A program made the translations under genes and the position numbers. Shown one piece after another: positions 16,865 through 26,174 of a DNA stretch of 64,000 nt. The number at the start of each line of letters is the position of its first letter. The first letter of the stretch is position 1. This DNA comes from JAHBVL01 sp963712055 (lineage in GTDB: Bacteria; Chloroflexota; Chloroflexia; Thermomicrobiales; UBA6265), in the NCBI GenBank assembly GCA_963712055.1, contig CAVQGN010000007.1, positions 124,001 through 188,000 on the forward strand. The letters run 5' to 3'. The notes beneath the pieces were generated by a model, which was not told the origin of the DNA, did not search any database, and saw only the letters and a list, made by a program, of their open reading frames with translations.

Positions 16865-19819
16865 CTATGACGGCGGATCGCCCAGAACGAAGCCGGGGTA
16901 TTTCTGCCCTGACGAGTGATTCGGATCGACGAATTGCATGTTTTGGCGCCAGGCGTCGGCTTGGCTGAGGCGCGGGTAGATCTCAGAAATTGCTTCCGAA
17001 GTATCTGAATTCGTAGCGACCGCTCCTTTCATCTCGTAGTTTGCCTGATCTGCAAACGGTGTGATCTGGATGACCTGCATCATGCCATTGTCCTCGTGGA
17101 GGAGGATGTGGCAGTGGTTCACGTAGAGCCCAACGTAATCCGGGAAGCGCGAGCGGATGATGGCTCTGCCGCCGTTGCGGGGTATCCAGACAACATCCTG
17201 CCAACGGGGTTCATCGAGGATGTTTACGAGATTGCCGTTTTCATCTGGAATCTCGATGCGCATAACCCAGACGGGATTCTGGTGAATGTGGAAGGGGTGA
17301 TCGACGCCCTTCGCGGCCAGAATCCATGTCTTGGCATCTACCGGCTGCTCGTTGAATCGGGCCTGACCATCGACCCGGAGTAAGGGCTGGGCCTCATAGT
17401 GGCCGCCAAACTGTCCCACCGGCTCCTGACTTGTATCTGCCCAGAGGCTCATCGAGTAGTTGTACAGCGCCCATTCCTCAGCGGTGTTTTCCAGCATCTG
17501 GGGACGTTGAGGATCATTGGGGTTGAACTTTCTGCCCATGTTGGCTGGGACCGGAAAGAGCTCATCGGAGTCGTCGATGATCTCGCCGGAGGCTGAACCG
17601 GTGATTGCCATGCTGCGGATGTTTGCGGGCAGAAGGACGTAGTCTTCTGTGTCCGGGATGCTGGTGTAACGGAGGTCTTCGAGTGCGCCACCGTTGGCCT
17701 GGTCTCGGGCGATGAACTCGCGGAAGTTGACGGATGATTCGTCGTCTCCAACTGTTGTCACGAGTGGATAGTCAGCTGCGCCCCAGCCAGAGTAGGTGAT
17801 GGTGCGCGTACGGAAGTTGCCAACTCGTCCTTCAACGCCACTGTCTGGATCGGCTGGGGTGTCGCCTTCAGCGTCCTTGATGCGTACTTCATGATGCTCG
17901 ATCGGTAGATGGTATTCGGGTAGTGGCGGGAGGACGTCGATCAAACCCATTACATCGAAATCGGGTATCGACGGCAGCTGGGTGCCGCTGGCATCGGATT
18001 CTTCGCGGACCACCACATATGCGACAACGATGTCTTCGGGTGGCGGTGCCAGCTTGCCTTTCGCGATGTTGGATTGCAGGGCACTCTGGTAGTTGTCACC
18101 GTGGACGAAGACACCCATCGTGATGACGGTGTAGACCTCGGCAGAAGCGCCATCGCTGAGACGAGGTGCCTGGAAGAAGACATCGGTGCGGTTGGCCGGA
18201 GCCATGTAGACCTCGTTCGGCCTGATAAAGCAGTTGCGAATACCCTCGGCATCCGCGAACGCTGCTTCGAAGTTCGCCAGCATGGCCTGATTGGGATTGC
18301 CGGTGAGCTCGCGATCAAGCGGATTCTCGGTACCAGCGTTTTGAGTTGCCAGGTCCTTGATGGTATACGCGGCATTTTCGCCCTCGCTGGTGACCAGCGT
18401 GACACCATCGAAGGCCAGTTGATAGATCTGCACTTTGTCTGCCGAAACTTCGGCGCGGGTGGCTGGTGTGAACTCCTGTGTGTCTGGATTACGGAGTTTC
18501 ACGAGCTGGGATGACTGACTTCCTTGTTCGGTCGATTCGTCAACGGCATACTGGCCCCTGAGCACCATGAAGCGCTTGAAGCCACGACCATCGACACTGC
18601 CGTTGAGCACGCGCCAGCGTTCGATGGCACCCGGTCGCATGGTGATTGTGGCGGGATTCTGATCGCCATTGACAACCGGATAGGCCGCCCCACCTTGCTT
18701 GAGCTCCTGAGTGGGCGCATCAGGATCCGAGGAAAGATTGAAGACACGCTGAATCAGCATGACCCGTTCCATGTAGTCGTAGTCGCCGGTTTTCATCTGA
18801 GGATCGGGATGTCGTTCGCCGGCTAACGCGAGGTTTATCGCTTCATCGACATCGCCTTCGACGATCAGGAAGCCGGCCATTCCGCTGGAAACCTGATTGT
18901 GGGTGGCGCCGTGGGTGTGGGGGTGGTACCAGTGTGTGCCGGGTGGATGTGCCTGCGGTGGCAGGCCGAGCCGCTCTCGCAGCTCGTGCTGGACATTCCC
19001 GAGGCGGAACTCGTAATCGGCAAATCCGGTGACCTCGTCATCTTGCAGGTAGGTCGTCTGGTCTGGATTCTGGAGCCATTCGCAATATGGACTATCGGCT
19101 TCGGCCTGGCGCATATCGTAGTCTGCTTCGTCGATCAGCCGCAGAATCACATTGTCAGAATGGGTGCCGTCCGAGTTACGCCCGGGGCGAACGTGGAGAC
19201 CGTGGGTGTGGAGGTTGGTTACGCGCGCAGAGTGCACGCCATTGATGTGTTCACCGAGGCAGAAGTCTTCGCGGACCTGGCCTTGCTGAGTGGCTTTAGC
19301 GGTGACGGTTGATGCGTCCAGCCATGACGGAATCGCGTTGGGATCGGGATTGGGGCCGATGATGGTGGTGCCGTAGTTGCGGCCGAGCAGATTGCGCAGG
19401 CGGACATAGAGGGTTTCGTCGCCTCGCATTCTGATCGTGGGACCGGGGGTGAGACCGCCATAGGAAAAGAGAATGGCGCTGGGATTGCCGAATCCGACGA
19501 TCGGTCCGGGATTTTCATTTTCGACCACGTTGAGCTCGAGTGCCTGACCGGGCCAGTCAGAAGGTCGCCAAATCCAGGGTTCGGTCCAGGTTTCAGGTGA
19601 CGTGGCGTTGATCGATTCTGGCGTCTCGATTGCGACCGGGCTGGCTTCTGGCGTCTGAGAGCGAGCTGCAACCGAAGCGGAACTCGCAAGACTCAGTCCG
19701 GTTGCACCGATCATGGCGGACTTGAGAAGCGACCGGCGGGATAGCTGTTGTTGGCCGGATGCGCCATCCCCCTCCAACGAGTGCTCGCAATTCGGTACTT
19801 CTTGGCTCTTCGCCGACAT
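16865..19819 (-). CDS. Tat-exported multicopper oxidase, unusually long
   Basis: A 984-residue oxidase. SRRSLLKS at 27-34 plus a hydrophobic stretch is a twin-arginine signal, fitting a folded copper protein exported across the membrane. The copper sites are complete: HTHGLH at 204-209, HWYHPHTHG at 296-304, HPFHIH at 841-846 and HCHILLHEDNGMM at 902-914, which supplies the trinuclear centre, the type 1 Cys903 and a Met axial ligand. Laccases of this fold are usually 450-650 residues; the spacing between the second and third motifs is enlarged by more than 250 residues. Such enzymes oxidise phenols, Mn(II) or other metals with O2. The start has GAGGAG 6 bases upstream. Substrate unknown. Confidence 0.92.
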   Translation of the reverse strand: MSAKSQEVPNCEHSLEGDGASGQQQLSRRSLLKSAMIGATGLSLASSASVAARSQTPEASPVAIETPESINATSPETWTEPWIWRPSDWPGQALELNVVENENPGPIVGFGNPSAILFSYGGLTPGPTIRMRGDETLYVRLRNLLGRNYGTTIIGPNPDPNAIPSWLDASTVTAKATQQGQVREDFCLGEHINGVHSARVTNLHTHGLHVRPGRNSDGTHSDNVILRLIDEADYDMRQAEADSPYCEWLQNPDQTTYLQDDEVTGFADYEFRLGNVQHELRERLGLPPQAHPPGTHWYHPHTHGATHNQVSSGMAGFLIVEGDVDEAINLALAGERHPDPQMKTGDYDYMERVMLIQRVFNLSSDPDAPTQELKQGGAAYPVVNGDQNPATITMRPGAIERWRVLNGSVDGRGFKRFMVLRGQYAVDESTEQGSQSSQLVKLRNPDTQEFTPATRAEVSADKVQIYQLAFDGVTLVTSEGENAAYTIKDLATQNAGTENPLDRELTGNPNQAMLANFEAAFADAEGIRNCFIRPNEVYMAPANRTDVFFQAPRLSDGASAEVYTVITMGVFVHGDNYQSALQSNIAKGKLAPPPEDIVVAYVVVREESDASGTQLPSIPDFDVMGLIDVLPPLPEYHLPIEHHEVRIKDAEGDTPADPDSGVEGRVGNFRTRTITYSGWGAADYPLVTTVGDDESSVNFREFIARDQANGGALEDLRYTSIPDTEDYVLLPANIRSMAITGSASGEIIDDSDELFPVPANMGRKFNPNDPQRPQMLENTAEEWALYNYSMSLWADTSQEPVGQFGGHYEAQPLLRVDGQARFNEQPVDAKTWILAAKGVDHPFHIHQNPVWVMRIEIPDENGNLVNILDEPRWQDVVWIPRNGGRAIIRSRFPDYVGLYVNHCHILLHEDNGMMQVIQITPFADQANYEMKGAVATNSDTSEAISEIYPRLSQADAWRQNMQFVDPNHSSGQKYPGFVLGDPPS

Positions 19820-19912
19820 GGTTTGCTCCTCGTCTGCTCAAGAGAATATGGCGTTCGGCTTGCCGAAACCTAAATTGTGGTCTATTCCTGTGAATCTAGT
19901 GTCTCACCGCTG

Positions 19913-20716
19913 TCAAGTGGCTGAGCTTGAATCACTAAGAGGCAACTCTGAGGTTGCCTGGTGAAAGAGGCGGATCGTTTCGGCGACGCCGGTGATGGCG
20001 GCTTCGAGATAGGTTTGGCCGAATTCGGCGGTAGCGGAGGCTGGCGAGTCGGTGAAGCCGTCGAACTGACGCCATGCATCAGAACGCTCGAAACGAATCC
20101 GGGGATGCAGATCCGGTGGTCCGATCAGGGATGGGTCACTTGTGCGGACCGGCCGTGGTTCGACTATACGGTCTGGCCGTAACGCCATCATGAGCGAGGT
20201 TTCGAAATGGCCAGCGTGGCCAGGTGTCCGACCACGATCTGCGGAATTGGTGGCCTCGAGTTCCCCGGACGCCATCTGCCAATACGAGGCTGCGCCGAGG
20301 CTGACGTTTTCGTGCTCGAGTGCGAGATCGCGGACGACGAGTTGGACCAGTTCCTGGTTGCCCCCGTGGCCATTCACGATCAGGACTCGCTGAAAGCCAA
20401 CCGTTATCAAGGAGTCGACCAGATCGCGAATCAGCGCATAGTAGGTCGCTGTGCTGACGGACATCGTGCCGCCGAACTGGAGATGGTGCTGAGACGAACC
20501 GAACGGCAGGGTAGGCGTAACGATTGCGTCGACCTCCTCTGATTGGCGGGCGGCTGCGGCGCGAGAGATGGCCTCGACTGCGAACGTGTCAGTGCCGACG
20601 GGGAGATGGGGGCCGTGCTGCTCGGTCGCGCCGGTGGGGAGCATCGCGAGTGCGGTTGGACCACGGCGGGTGATCTCTGCCCGGGTGAGGTCGGCGAAAA
20701 GGGTGGGTGTGGGCAT
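19913..20716 (-). CDS. Creatininase-family amidohydrolase
   Basis: A 267-residue protein of the creatininase family with ATEQHGPHLPVGTD at 30-43 (E32, H34, D43), VNGHGGN in the middle and HAGHFETS for the remaining metal ligands. It is shorter than, and clearly diverged from, the copy at 15843-16715, so it likely has a different substrate. It begins 8 bases downstream of the bacilliredoxin-like gene and ends 93 bases before the multicopper oxidase start on the same strand, so all three may be cotranscribed. Confidence 0.87.
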   Translation of the reverse strand: MPTPTLFADLTRAEITRRGPTALAMLPTGATEQHGPHLPVGTDTFAVEAISRAAAARQSEEVDAIVTPTLPFGSSQHHLQFGGTMSVSTATYYALIRDLVDSLITVGFQRVLIVNGHGGNQELVQLVVRDLALEHENVSLGAASYWQMASGELEATNSADRGRTPGHAGHFETSLMMALRPDRIVEPRPVRTSDPSLIGPPDLHPRIRFERSDAWRQFDGFTDSPASATAEFGQTYLEAAITGVAETIRLFHQATSELPLSDSSSAT

Positions 20717-20724
20717 CGGTCAGG

Positions 20725-21183
20725 TTACTCCTTATTGGCAGGTGGGAGCGCGGGGTCTGCGGCTGACTCATCCTGGAGGGCGAGTTCAACTGCCAAACTC
20801 TTGATGCCATAATGAGAGGCATTCCAGATCGGTTTGCCGTTTTCGATCACGATCGCTTGGGGTGATTCGTGGCGAATACCGGTGCGGCGTTCGATCTCTT
20901 GGGTGAGATCGCGATTTTGACTGACGTCGACCGCAGCGAATGGATGATCGAGTTGGGCAACCTCACGGGTTGCCTGGCCGCTGACGGGGCACCACGGATC
21001 GTGGAGATAGAGGAGTCGTTTCTGATTCTCGGTTGAGGAGAAAAAGCCATCCAGTTCGGTCAGACTGATGATTTCCTCGACGTTTGTCTTGCCCACGATG
21101 CTCTCCATGGCTCTGCGTTTAATCATCAATCGAAAAATGGCGATCCCACCGAGAACGGCGAGCGCGATGAGCAGGGGTTCCAC
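20725..21183 (-). CDS. Membrane-anchored monothiol bacilliredoxin-like protein (YtxJ/BrxC family)
   Basis: A 152-residue protein. Residues 3-20 are a hydrophobic anchor. The remainder is a thioredoxin fold of the DUF2847/YtxJ type, with the single active cysteine in WCPVS (C65) and a conserved SPQAIVI cis-proline region near 110-116. In Firmicutes this family removes bacillithiol from proteins. The membrane anchor is unusual for the family, which is normally a soluble protein of about 110 residues. It precedes a creatininase gene by 8 bases. Whether this organism makes bacillithiol cannot be judged from the window. Confidence 0.72.
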   Translation of the reverse strand: MEPLLIALAVLGGIAIFRLMIKRRAMESIVGKTNVEEIISLTELDGFFSSTENQKRLLYLHDPWCPVSGQATREVAQLDHPFAAVDVSQNRDLTQEIERRTGIRHESPQAIVIENGKPIWNASHYGIKSLAVELALQDESAADPALPPANKE

Positions 21184-21311
21184 GTTGTCGACCTTTCATC
21201 GCCGACCGATCGCCAGAAGCGAGCGGTTGTGCTCCGGAGCCTACCGCGAGATGATGGGTTCCTGCCATCGGAGGGAATCGCGACGGGTAAGGGAGCGCAA
21301 GGGAGTCTCTC

Positions 21312-22950
21312 CTACGAACGTGGCGGCGGATCGAGAAATCGGGCGATGACATTGCGGGTGATGGTCGAGATGGCGGGGTCGACGAGGATCGAAGCGGGCC
21401 AGGTGATCGAACCGACCGAAAAAACTGAACCGCCGGAGGATGTGTCGAATGTGACGATTTCGGCGCCACCGTCGTCGGGGTTGAGACCTTTGGCCAGGAG
21501 CTGGGTGCCGGCTGGGGTGGAAGGACTCATTTTGTCAGTTTCGTGACCAGAAGCACCTCCTGAGCAGCGTTCATGCAGACTGGCCTCGCCGAAGATGTCG
21601 CCGTTACTCGATGCCGGTGCCAGCGAAGATCCAGTGGCTGGCGTCAATGGCGCGGTAGGGCGCAGCGGTCATGATCCCGGTTTCGGTGGTGACGAGACCG
21701 GTGAGCGTGGCTTCGCTTTCGCCGGTCGAGCGGTGGAAGCGGCTTTCGATGAAGATGCCAGTTTCGGGATCGATGTACCCGAGGCCTCCGTCATCGGACG
21801 GAAGGTTGGTGCGAAAGTGAAGTGTGGCGTCGTCGAGGAACTCGACTTCGCAATTGAGCCCATTCCCACCGAGATACATGAAACGGCCACCCCGGTCGTA
21901 GACCCAGGATTTGACGTTCTGATACATCTCCCGAGACCAGTATTCGGGGTGCGTGCTGATGATCAGGATGTCGTAGGCATCGAGATCGAGCGCGCCGGTG
22001 TGAAGGTGGTGATCGGCATAGAAGTCGTAGTCGAGCGATTCCCGTTCGAGCCAGGCGAGCAAGCGCCATTCAGCCGGCGCAAGACTCGAAGCCAGGCGAC
22101 CCCGGATTGGATCGGTAGCGGTGTCGGTGAGGGGGACATGATTGCCGAGTTCGGGTCGTTCGAACGAAAGGGGTGGGTAAACCTCGTCGGGCCCCTCCCA
22201 GACACCGAACGTGCCTCCGCTGGCATAGCGGATCAGATCCTGACGAGCGTTGACGGTGGGTGTGGCGGGCAAACCACTCGAGTTGATGTAGTTGCTGCGG
22301 CCTCCATAGTTGTTGTAGGCGTTCCAGTTGTTGGTGGACGCCAGAACAGCGATTCGAGCGGTTGGCTGGGCGGGCGCGACAACCCAGGGAAACGAAAAAA
22401 ACCGGCCGCTGTCGGTTTCGGCGTGGACATAGTAAAGACCGGATCGCTCTGGTCCGGAGACAAACTGGGTGTGATGGAGCGAACCGTAGCCGACCGAGTT
22501 CCAGGCGATACCAGTCTGCGTATAGTCGCCATCTGGGGTGATTTGCATTACTGCCCGTGGACCATGCTCGTCGAGCCAGCCGAGGATGCGGACGAACTCT
22601 TTTTCGAGTCCATAGCGCCAAAGAGAAAGGCGAAACGGTTCGGTGGAGTGGACGCGGAACTCCGATTTCTCGCCAGACCTGACCCATTTTGGCCACATAT
22701 AGCCGAGAAGTCCGTCACTGAGCAGGCGAAACTGGTGTGGTTCGGGTGCGGGCAGGGTCAGGTGGACGCTTTTCGACCCGTATCCGGTACGCGAGAGGGT
22801 AACGCGGTAGTCGCCGGGCGGAAGATCGGCGTGAATTCCTCCGCGAGCGGTTGAGTGAGTCGCGAGTCTGGATTCTCCGCCTTGGTCGAATTCGATCGCG
22901 ACATCGGCGAGGGCGACGAAGTTTTCATCTGAGACATAACCGACGAGCAT
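21312..22950 (-). pseudogene. N,N-dimethylformamidase beta-subunit-like protein, frameshifted near its 3' end
   Basis: I place the start at 22950 (MLVGYVSDEN) because GGAGG lies 5 bases upstream and the family begins there. An N-terminal beta-sandwich (about 1-100) is followed by the dimethylformamidase beta-like domain, with STNNWNAYNNYGGRS, ISTHPEYWS and MYLGGNGLNCEVEF. The frame stops at 21604 after HWIFAGTGIE. The next frame continues the family sequence without loss (SSNGDIFGE, then SGGSVFSVGSITW and ITRNVIARFLD) to a TAG at 21312-21314. A one-base indel at about 21607-21616 explains this. The protein would be about 545 residues. Known relatives hydrolyse dimethylformamide, but most are of unknown substrate. 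Confidence 0.78.
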
Positions 22951-23179
22951 GAGGACCTCCGGTTCTCGCAATTGAGTTATGTCGGCATCATATCGGGGAA
23001 ACGCCGGAAGTGGGGGAAGTGTTTGGGATCGCTGTGTCGCCCTGGGATTGGTCCAAGGTCGCCCCGGGTTGAAATCCGAGGCTGACAGGCTTGTGACCAT
23101 TCGGGACGTTTAGTGCGCTGGTTGGCACAGAGCGTGGGTTGGGGTTGATCATTTCAGCGACTCTTGAAGGAGATGGCAT

Positions 23180-23677
23180 ATGACCGAAAAGGACGATTCT
23201 TTGCTGAAGGTGGCGGGAGAGACGATCGGAGCGATCGTGTTCTGCAACGCCATTGGAGGAGCGACGGCGATTGGAACGTCGCCAACACGAGATGACTGGT
23301 TCGAGTCGCTCGAGAAACCCTCATTTCAACCACCCAACTGGGTGTTCGGACCGGCCTGGACGATCCTGTATTCGTTGATGGGTGTTTCGCTTTCGGTTCT
23401 CTGGCGCGCGCGTGGAAAGGACGAAGATGCAGACTCGGCGCTGGCGCTGTTCGGGATCCAGTTGGCGATGAACAGTCTCTGGTCGTTTCTCTTCTTCCGC
23501 TGGAAATCGCCGGGATGGGCGCTCGTCGATATCGTAGGACTCTTCGTAGCGATCGTGATGACCCTCCGGGCGGCGTGGAAAGTGTCGCCGTTAGCGGGTG
23601 CACTGCTGATTCCTTATCTGGTCTGGGTTGGTTTCGCGACGGTGCTGAACTTCTCGATCTGGCGGAAGAATCGGTAA
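23180..23677 (+). CDS. tspO: TspO/MBR family tryptophan-rich sensory protein
   Basis: A 165-residue membrane protein with five predicted helices. WFESLEKPSFQPPNWVFGPAW (about 40-60) is the family hallmark, followed by the W/F-rich helix NSLWSFLFFRW and the C-terminal VLNFSIWRKN. TspO proteins bind tetrapyrroles and act in porphyrin or stress responses at the membrane. The gene is monocistronic; its stop lies 7 bases from the stop of the converging enolase-superfamily gene. The family call is secure. Confidence 0.94.
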   Translation: MTEKDDSLLKVAGETIGAIVFCNAIGGATAIGTSPTRDDWFESLEKPSFQPPNWVFGPAWTILYSLMGVSLSVLWRARGKDEDADSALALFGIQLAMNSLWSFLFFRWKSPGWALVDIVGLFVAIVMTLRAAWKVSPLAGALLIPYLVWVGFATVLNFSIWRKNR

Positions 23678-23684
23678 GCCTTCC

Positions 23685-24800
23685 CTATGCGCTCGTTCGC
23701 CACTCCTCGATCGTATCCCAGTCGAGTTCGACGCCGAGGCCAGGACGGTCAGACGGAGTGAGAGACCCGTTGGCGATTGTGGCGCCGCGCGACACGATGT
23801 CTCGGTCGTACCGGAGTGGACCGAAGGTTTCGATCGGTTCGGTCAGGGCTGGTGAGGTGACGGCGAGGTGCGCCGCAGCGGCCGTGCCGATCCCGAGTTC
23901 GGCCTGGCTGCCGAGAATGCAGGGAACTGCCAGTTCCGTCGCAAGCGCCAGGATGTGCGCCGCTGGCAGGAGACCTCCGGCTTCGACGATATAGACGTTC
24001 CAGACATCGGCGGACTGGTAGCGAGCGAGGTCATAGGCATCTTGCAGGGTTTGCAGGCTTTCGTCGGCCATGATCGGAACGGTGGTGCGTTGGCGCAGGA
24101 GCCGGAGCCCGTCGAGGTTGTGGCGACTGAGCGGTTGTTCGATCCAGGAAATGGGTGCTTCGGTTTCGAGTGCGGCGATAGCCTTGGCGGCTTCCGGAAC
24201 GGATTTCCAGGCCATGTTGGCGTCGAGGCGAAGCGGAACCTGATGATCGAGTGCGGTTGAAACTGCACGAACTGCGGCGAGATCGTCCTCGAGTGCGCGA
24301 CCGACCTTGAGCTTGATCGCGTGAAAGCCAGTCGCGACGGCAGCGACGGCGTCGGCGGCCATCTCCTCAGGTTCTTTCTGATAAATACCCCAGGCGAGTG
24401 GAATCGAATCATAGAGTTTCCCGCCAAGAAGTTGATAAACGGGAATACCGTAGTGATTGCCGACGAGATCGAGGAGCGCCATTTCGAACGCTGCACGGAG
24501 ATAGGGTGCGCTAAGTTCACCGCCGAGTAAGGTGTCGATCCGGGCGAGGATGTTTTGATAGGCGAGTGGGTCCATGCCGATGAGTTCTGGAGCGATCAGG
24601 GTTCTGGCTGCGTAGCAGAGCGTATGGCCGATCCGGGGGGCGGTGATCGAGATTTCTCCTACGCCCTCAACGCCTTCGTCGGTGCGCAGGCGGACGATGC
24701 CGAATTCGGACGCGTTGATACCGGTTGCGCCGCTGCCGGAGCGAACGGTTTCCTTGCGCGGAGCCCGGATCGGGATGATGTCGATGGCGGAGAGTTTCAT
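23685..24800 (-). CDS. Mandelate racemase/muconate lactonizing enzyme family protein
   Basis: A 371-residue enolase-superfamily enzyme. The N-terminal capping domain occupies about 1-125 and the TIM barrel follows. The KLK catalytic pair is at 163-165 and metal ligands are D193 (DANMAW), E221 (WIEQP) and D246/E247 (MADES). The second catalytic lysine expected in the MLE/dipeptide-epimerase subgroup is replaced by tyrosine (NVYIVEAGG, Y270), so the usual two-base mechanism is not intact. I start at 24800 (MKLSAIDII); an upstream extension has no family similarity. Reaction unknown; cycloisomerisation or epimerisation of a carboxylate is the family theme. Confidence 0.87.
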   Translation of the reverse strand: MKLSAIDIIPIRAPRKETVRSGSGATGINASEFGIVRLRTDEGVEGVGEISITAPRIGHTLCYAARTLIAPELIGMDPLAYQNILARIDTLLGGELSAPYLRAAFEMALLDLVGNHYGIPVYQLLGGKLYDSIPLAWGIYQKEPEEMAADAVAAVATGFHAIKLKVGRALEDDLAAVRAVSTALDHQVPLRLDANMAWKSVPEAAKAIAALETEAPISWIEQPLSRHNLDGLRLLRQRTTVPIMADESLQTLQDAYDLARYQSADVWNVYIVEAGGLLPAAHILALATELAVPCILGSQAELGIGTAAAAHLAVTSPALTEPIETFGPLRYDRDIVSRGATIANGSLTPSDRPGLGVELDWDTIEEWRTSA

Positions 24801-24862
24801 GGCGTCATGGTATCCGGTTCTTCCGTGGGTTGCTTGTGGGTTGGCTCGATGACTGGGCCTAA

Positions 24863-25025
24863 ATCGCGTTTTGGGAGGAGAGATTCTCACTGGGTTCAGA
24901 ATGACAAGGTCGTGGGGGATGACGGAGCGCTTTGGTCACTGGAGCAGGATTGCGTTTGGGGAGAAGAGATTCTTCACTTCGTTCACGAAAGACAGGGTCC
25001 GAGGAATGACAGAGCGCGTTGGTCA
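24863..25025 (+). repeat. Two tandem copies of a dispersed intergenic repeat
   Basis: Two diverged copies with an 86-base period (24863 and 24949) share a core of GAGATTCT-CACT--GTTCA-AA-GACA and GAATGACAGAGCGC-like ends. The same core occurs near 32782, in the array at 34738-35168 and before the array at 45572. They fill the gap between two minus-strand genes. Confidence 0.6.
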
Positions 25026-26111
25026 GGTGATTGGGTGCTCGCTGATCGTGACATCGGTGCAGCCCATGAGGCTCGCGATCTCGTGGAAACGGGGTTCGCA
25101 GAGGGCCAGATCGACGGTGCGACCGGGGAAAGTCTCTATCGCGACGGTCATGGTCTGACCGGAAAAGCGATGGCTCCATCGTGCGACCGCTCGACCATCT
25201 TGCAGGATGAGGGGGAATCCATCGCCAGTGGTGGCGCCGGTGCGGGTCTTGGTTGTGGTGTAGGCGTGTTCGAGATCAGCTGGCGCGACGAACCGGTCGC
25301 GACCATCAGGGGCGTACCCCATGGTGTAGCTGTCCCATTTCGGCAGGATCGCGAGACTGCCGGGATCGAGTGCGGGTGTTTGCTCGTAGTCGTCGACCAG
25401 GACGGTAGGGAGAAAGCGCGCGGGTTCGATTTCAGTCAACTCCAGTGAGTCGAACGCGGTCTTGGCATCACGCTTTGCTATTCCAACCCACCAGGCGAAA
25501 TCAGAGACGCGGGCTGGTCCGAACGCGGCCAGATAGGAGCTGGCAAGCCAGGCGCGAGCTTCGGCAGGATCGACCTCGGTGATCGAATCGTCCAGCCAGG
25601 CCTTGGTGGCGACATATTGGAGACGGTCGCTGCGAGCGGCAGTAGGGATGCGGAGAACCTCCCCTGCTCTGGCGAGCATCCGGATGGCAAGAAACTCATG
25701 GTCACTGATGCCGAGTGTTTCGCGGATCCCGCTTCCGGCGACTGGCTGCTGGAGTTTTGGCAGGAGATTGGCACGAAGTCGAGCGAACTCGGCGTCGTCG
25801 ACACCGACGCGTTTGCGGAGCGCAGCCGGATTGGATTTCGTCGCGGCCAGCAGATTCGGCGCGAAGTGGGTCGGCTGAAGGTGGACGCTGCCGCGCATGG
25901 TTGCGAAGTTGATCGCTTGCCGTTCCTGGATTACTCGATCGAAGGCGAAGTATTCGAATCCGGGTGTGCGAGCCAGGAGCGAGAGGGGAGCTGGTGGATG
26001 GGTTCCGTGTACGGCGATGACGGCTTCTAGTGCGGCGAGGAGATCGCTGGCGGAACGATCGAGGTGCTGGCGTCGCCAGCTCCAGGCAGTCAGGCGTGCG
26101 AGAGTGTTCAT
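25023..26111 (-). CDS. Winged-helix DNA-binding protein, AlkZ/YcaQ (HTH_42) family
   Basis: A 362-residue protein of the HTH_42 family, which includes the AlkZ and YcaQ DNA glycosylases that unhook alkylated or crosslinked bases. Family features are the N-terminal helical domain with LARTPGFEYF, the TMRGSVHLQP strand (about 89-98; the position of the catalytic QxQ-type motif in AlkZ), tandem winged helices and the C-terminal GRAVARWSHR segment. I start at 26111 (MNTLARLTAW); a longer open frame antisense to the acetamidase gene is not supported. It is divergent from the acetamidase, with 63 bases between starts. Glycosylase activity is not certain for this subgroup. Confidence 0.78.
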   Translation of the reverse strand: MNTLARLTAWSWRRQHLDRSASDLLAALEAVIAVHGTHPPAPLSLLARTPGFEYFAFDRVIQERQAINFATMRGSVHLQPTHFAPNLLAATKSNPAALRKRVGVDDAEFARLRANLLPKLQQPVAGSGIRETLGISDHEFLAIRMLARAGEVLRIPTAARSDRLQYVATKAWLDDSITEVDPAEARAWLASSYLAAFGPARVSDFAWWVGIAKRDAKTAFDSLELTEIEPARFLPTVLVDDYEQTPALDPGSLAILPKWDSYTMGYAPDGRDRFVAPADLEHAYTTTKTRTGATTGDGFPLILQDGRAVARWSHRFSGQTMTVAIETFPGRTVDLALCEPRFHEIASLMGCTDVTISEHPIT

Positions 26112-26174
26112 GGCGGCGGTCCGGTCGTGCGAAGATGCCGAGTCTGACAGAGAGGGTAGCAGAGGAGCACGGCG

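Noticed and set aside
21595..22854. A 419-codon plus-strand frame across the dimethylformamidase-like gene
   Set aside because: Antisense shadow; the minus strand has family motifs and a ribosome site.
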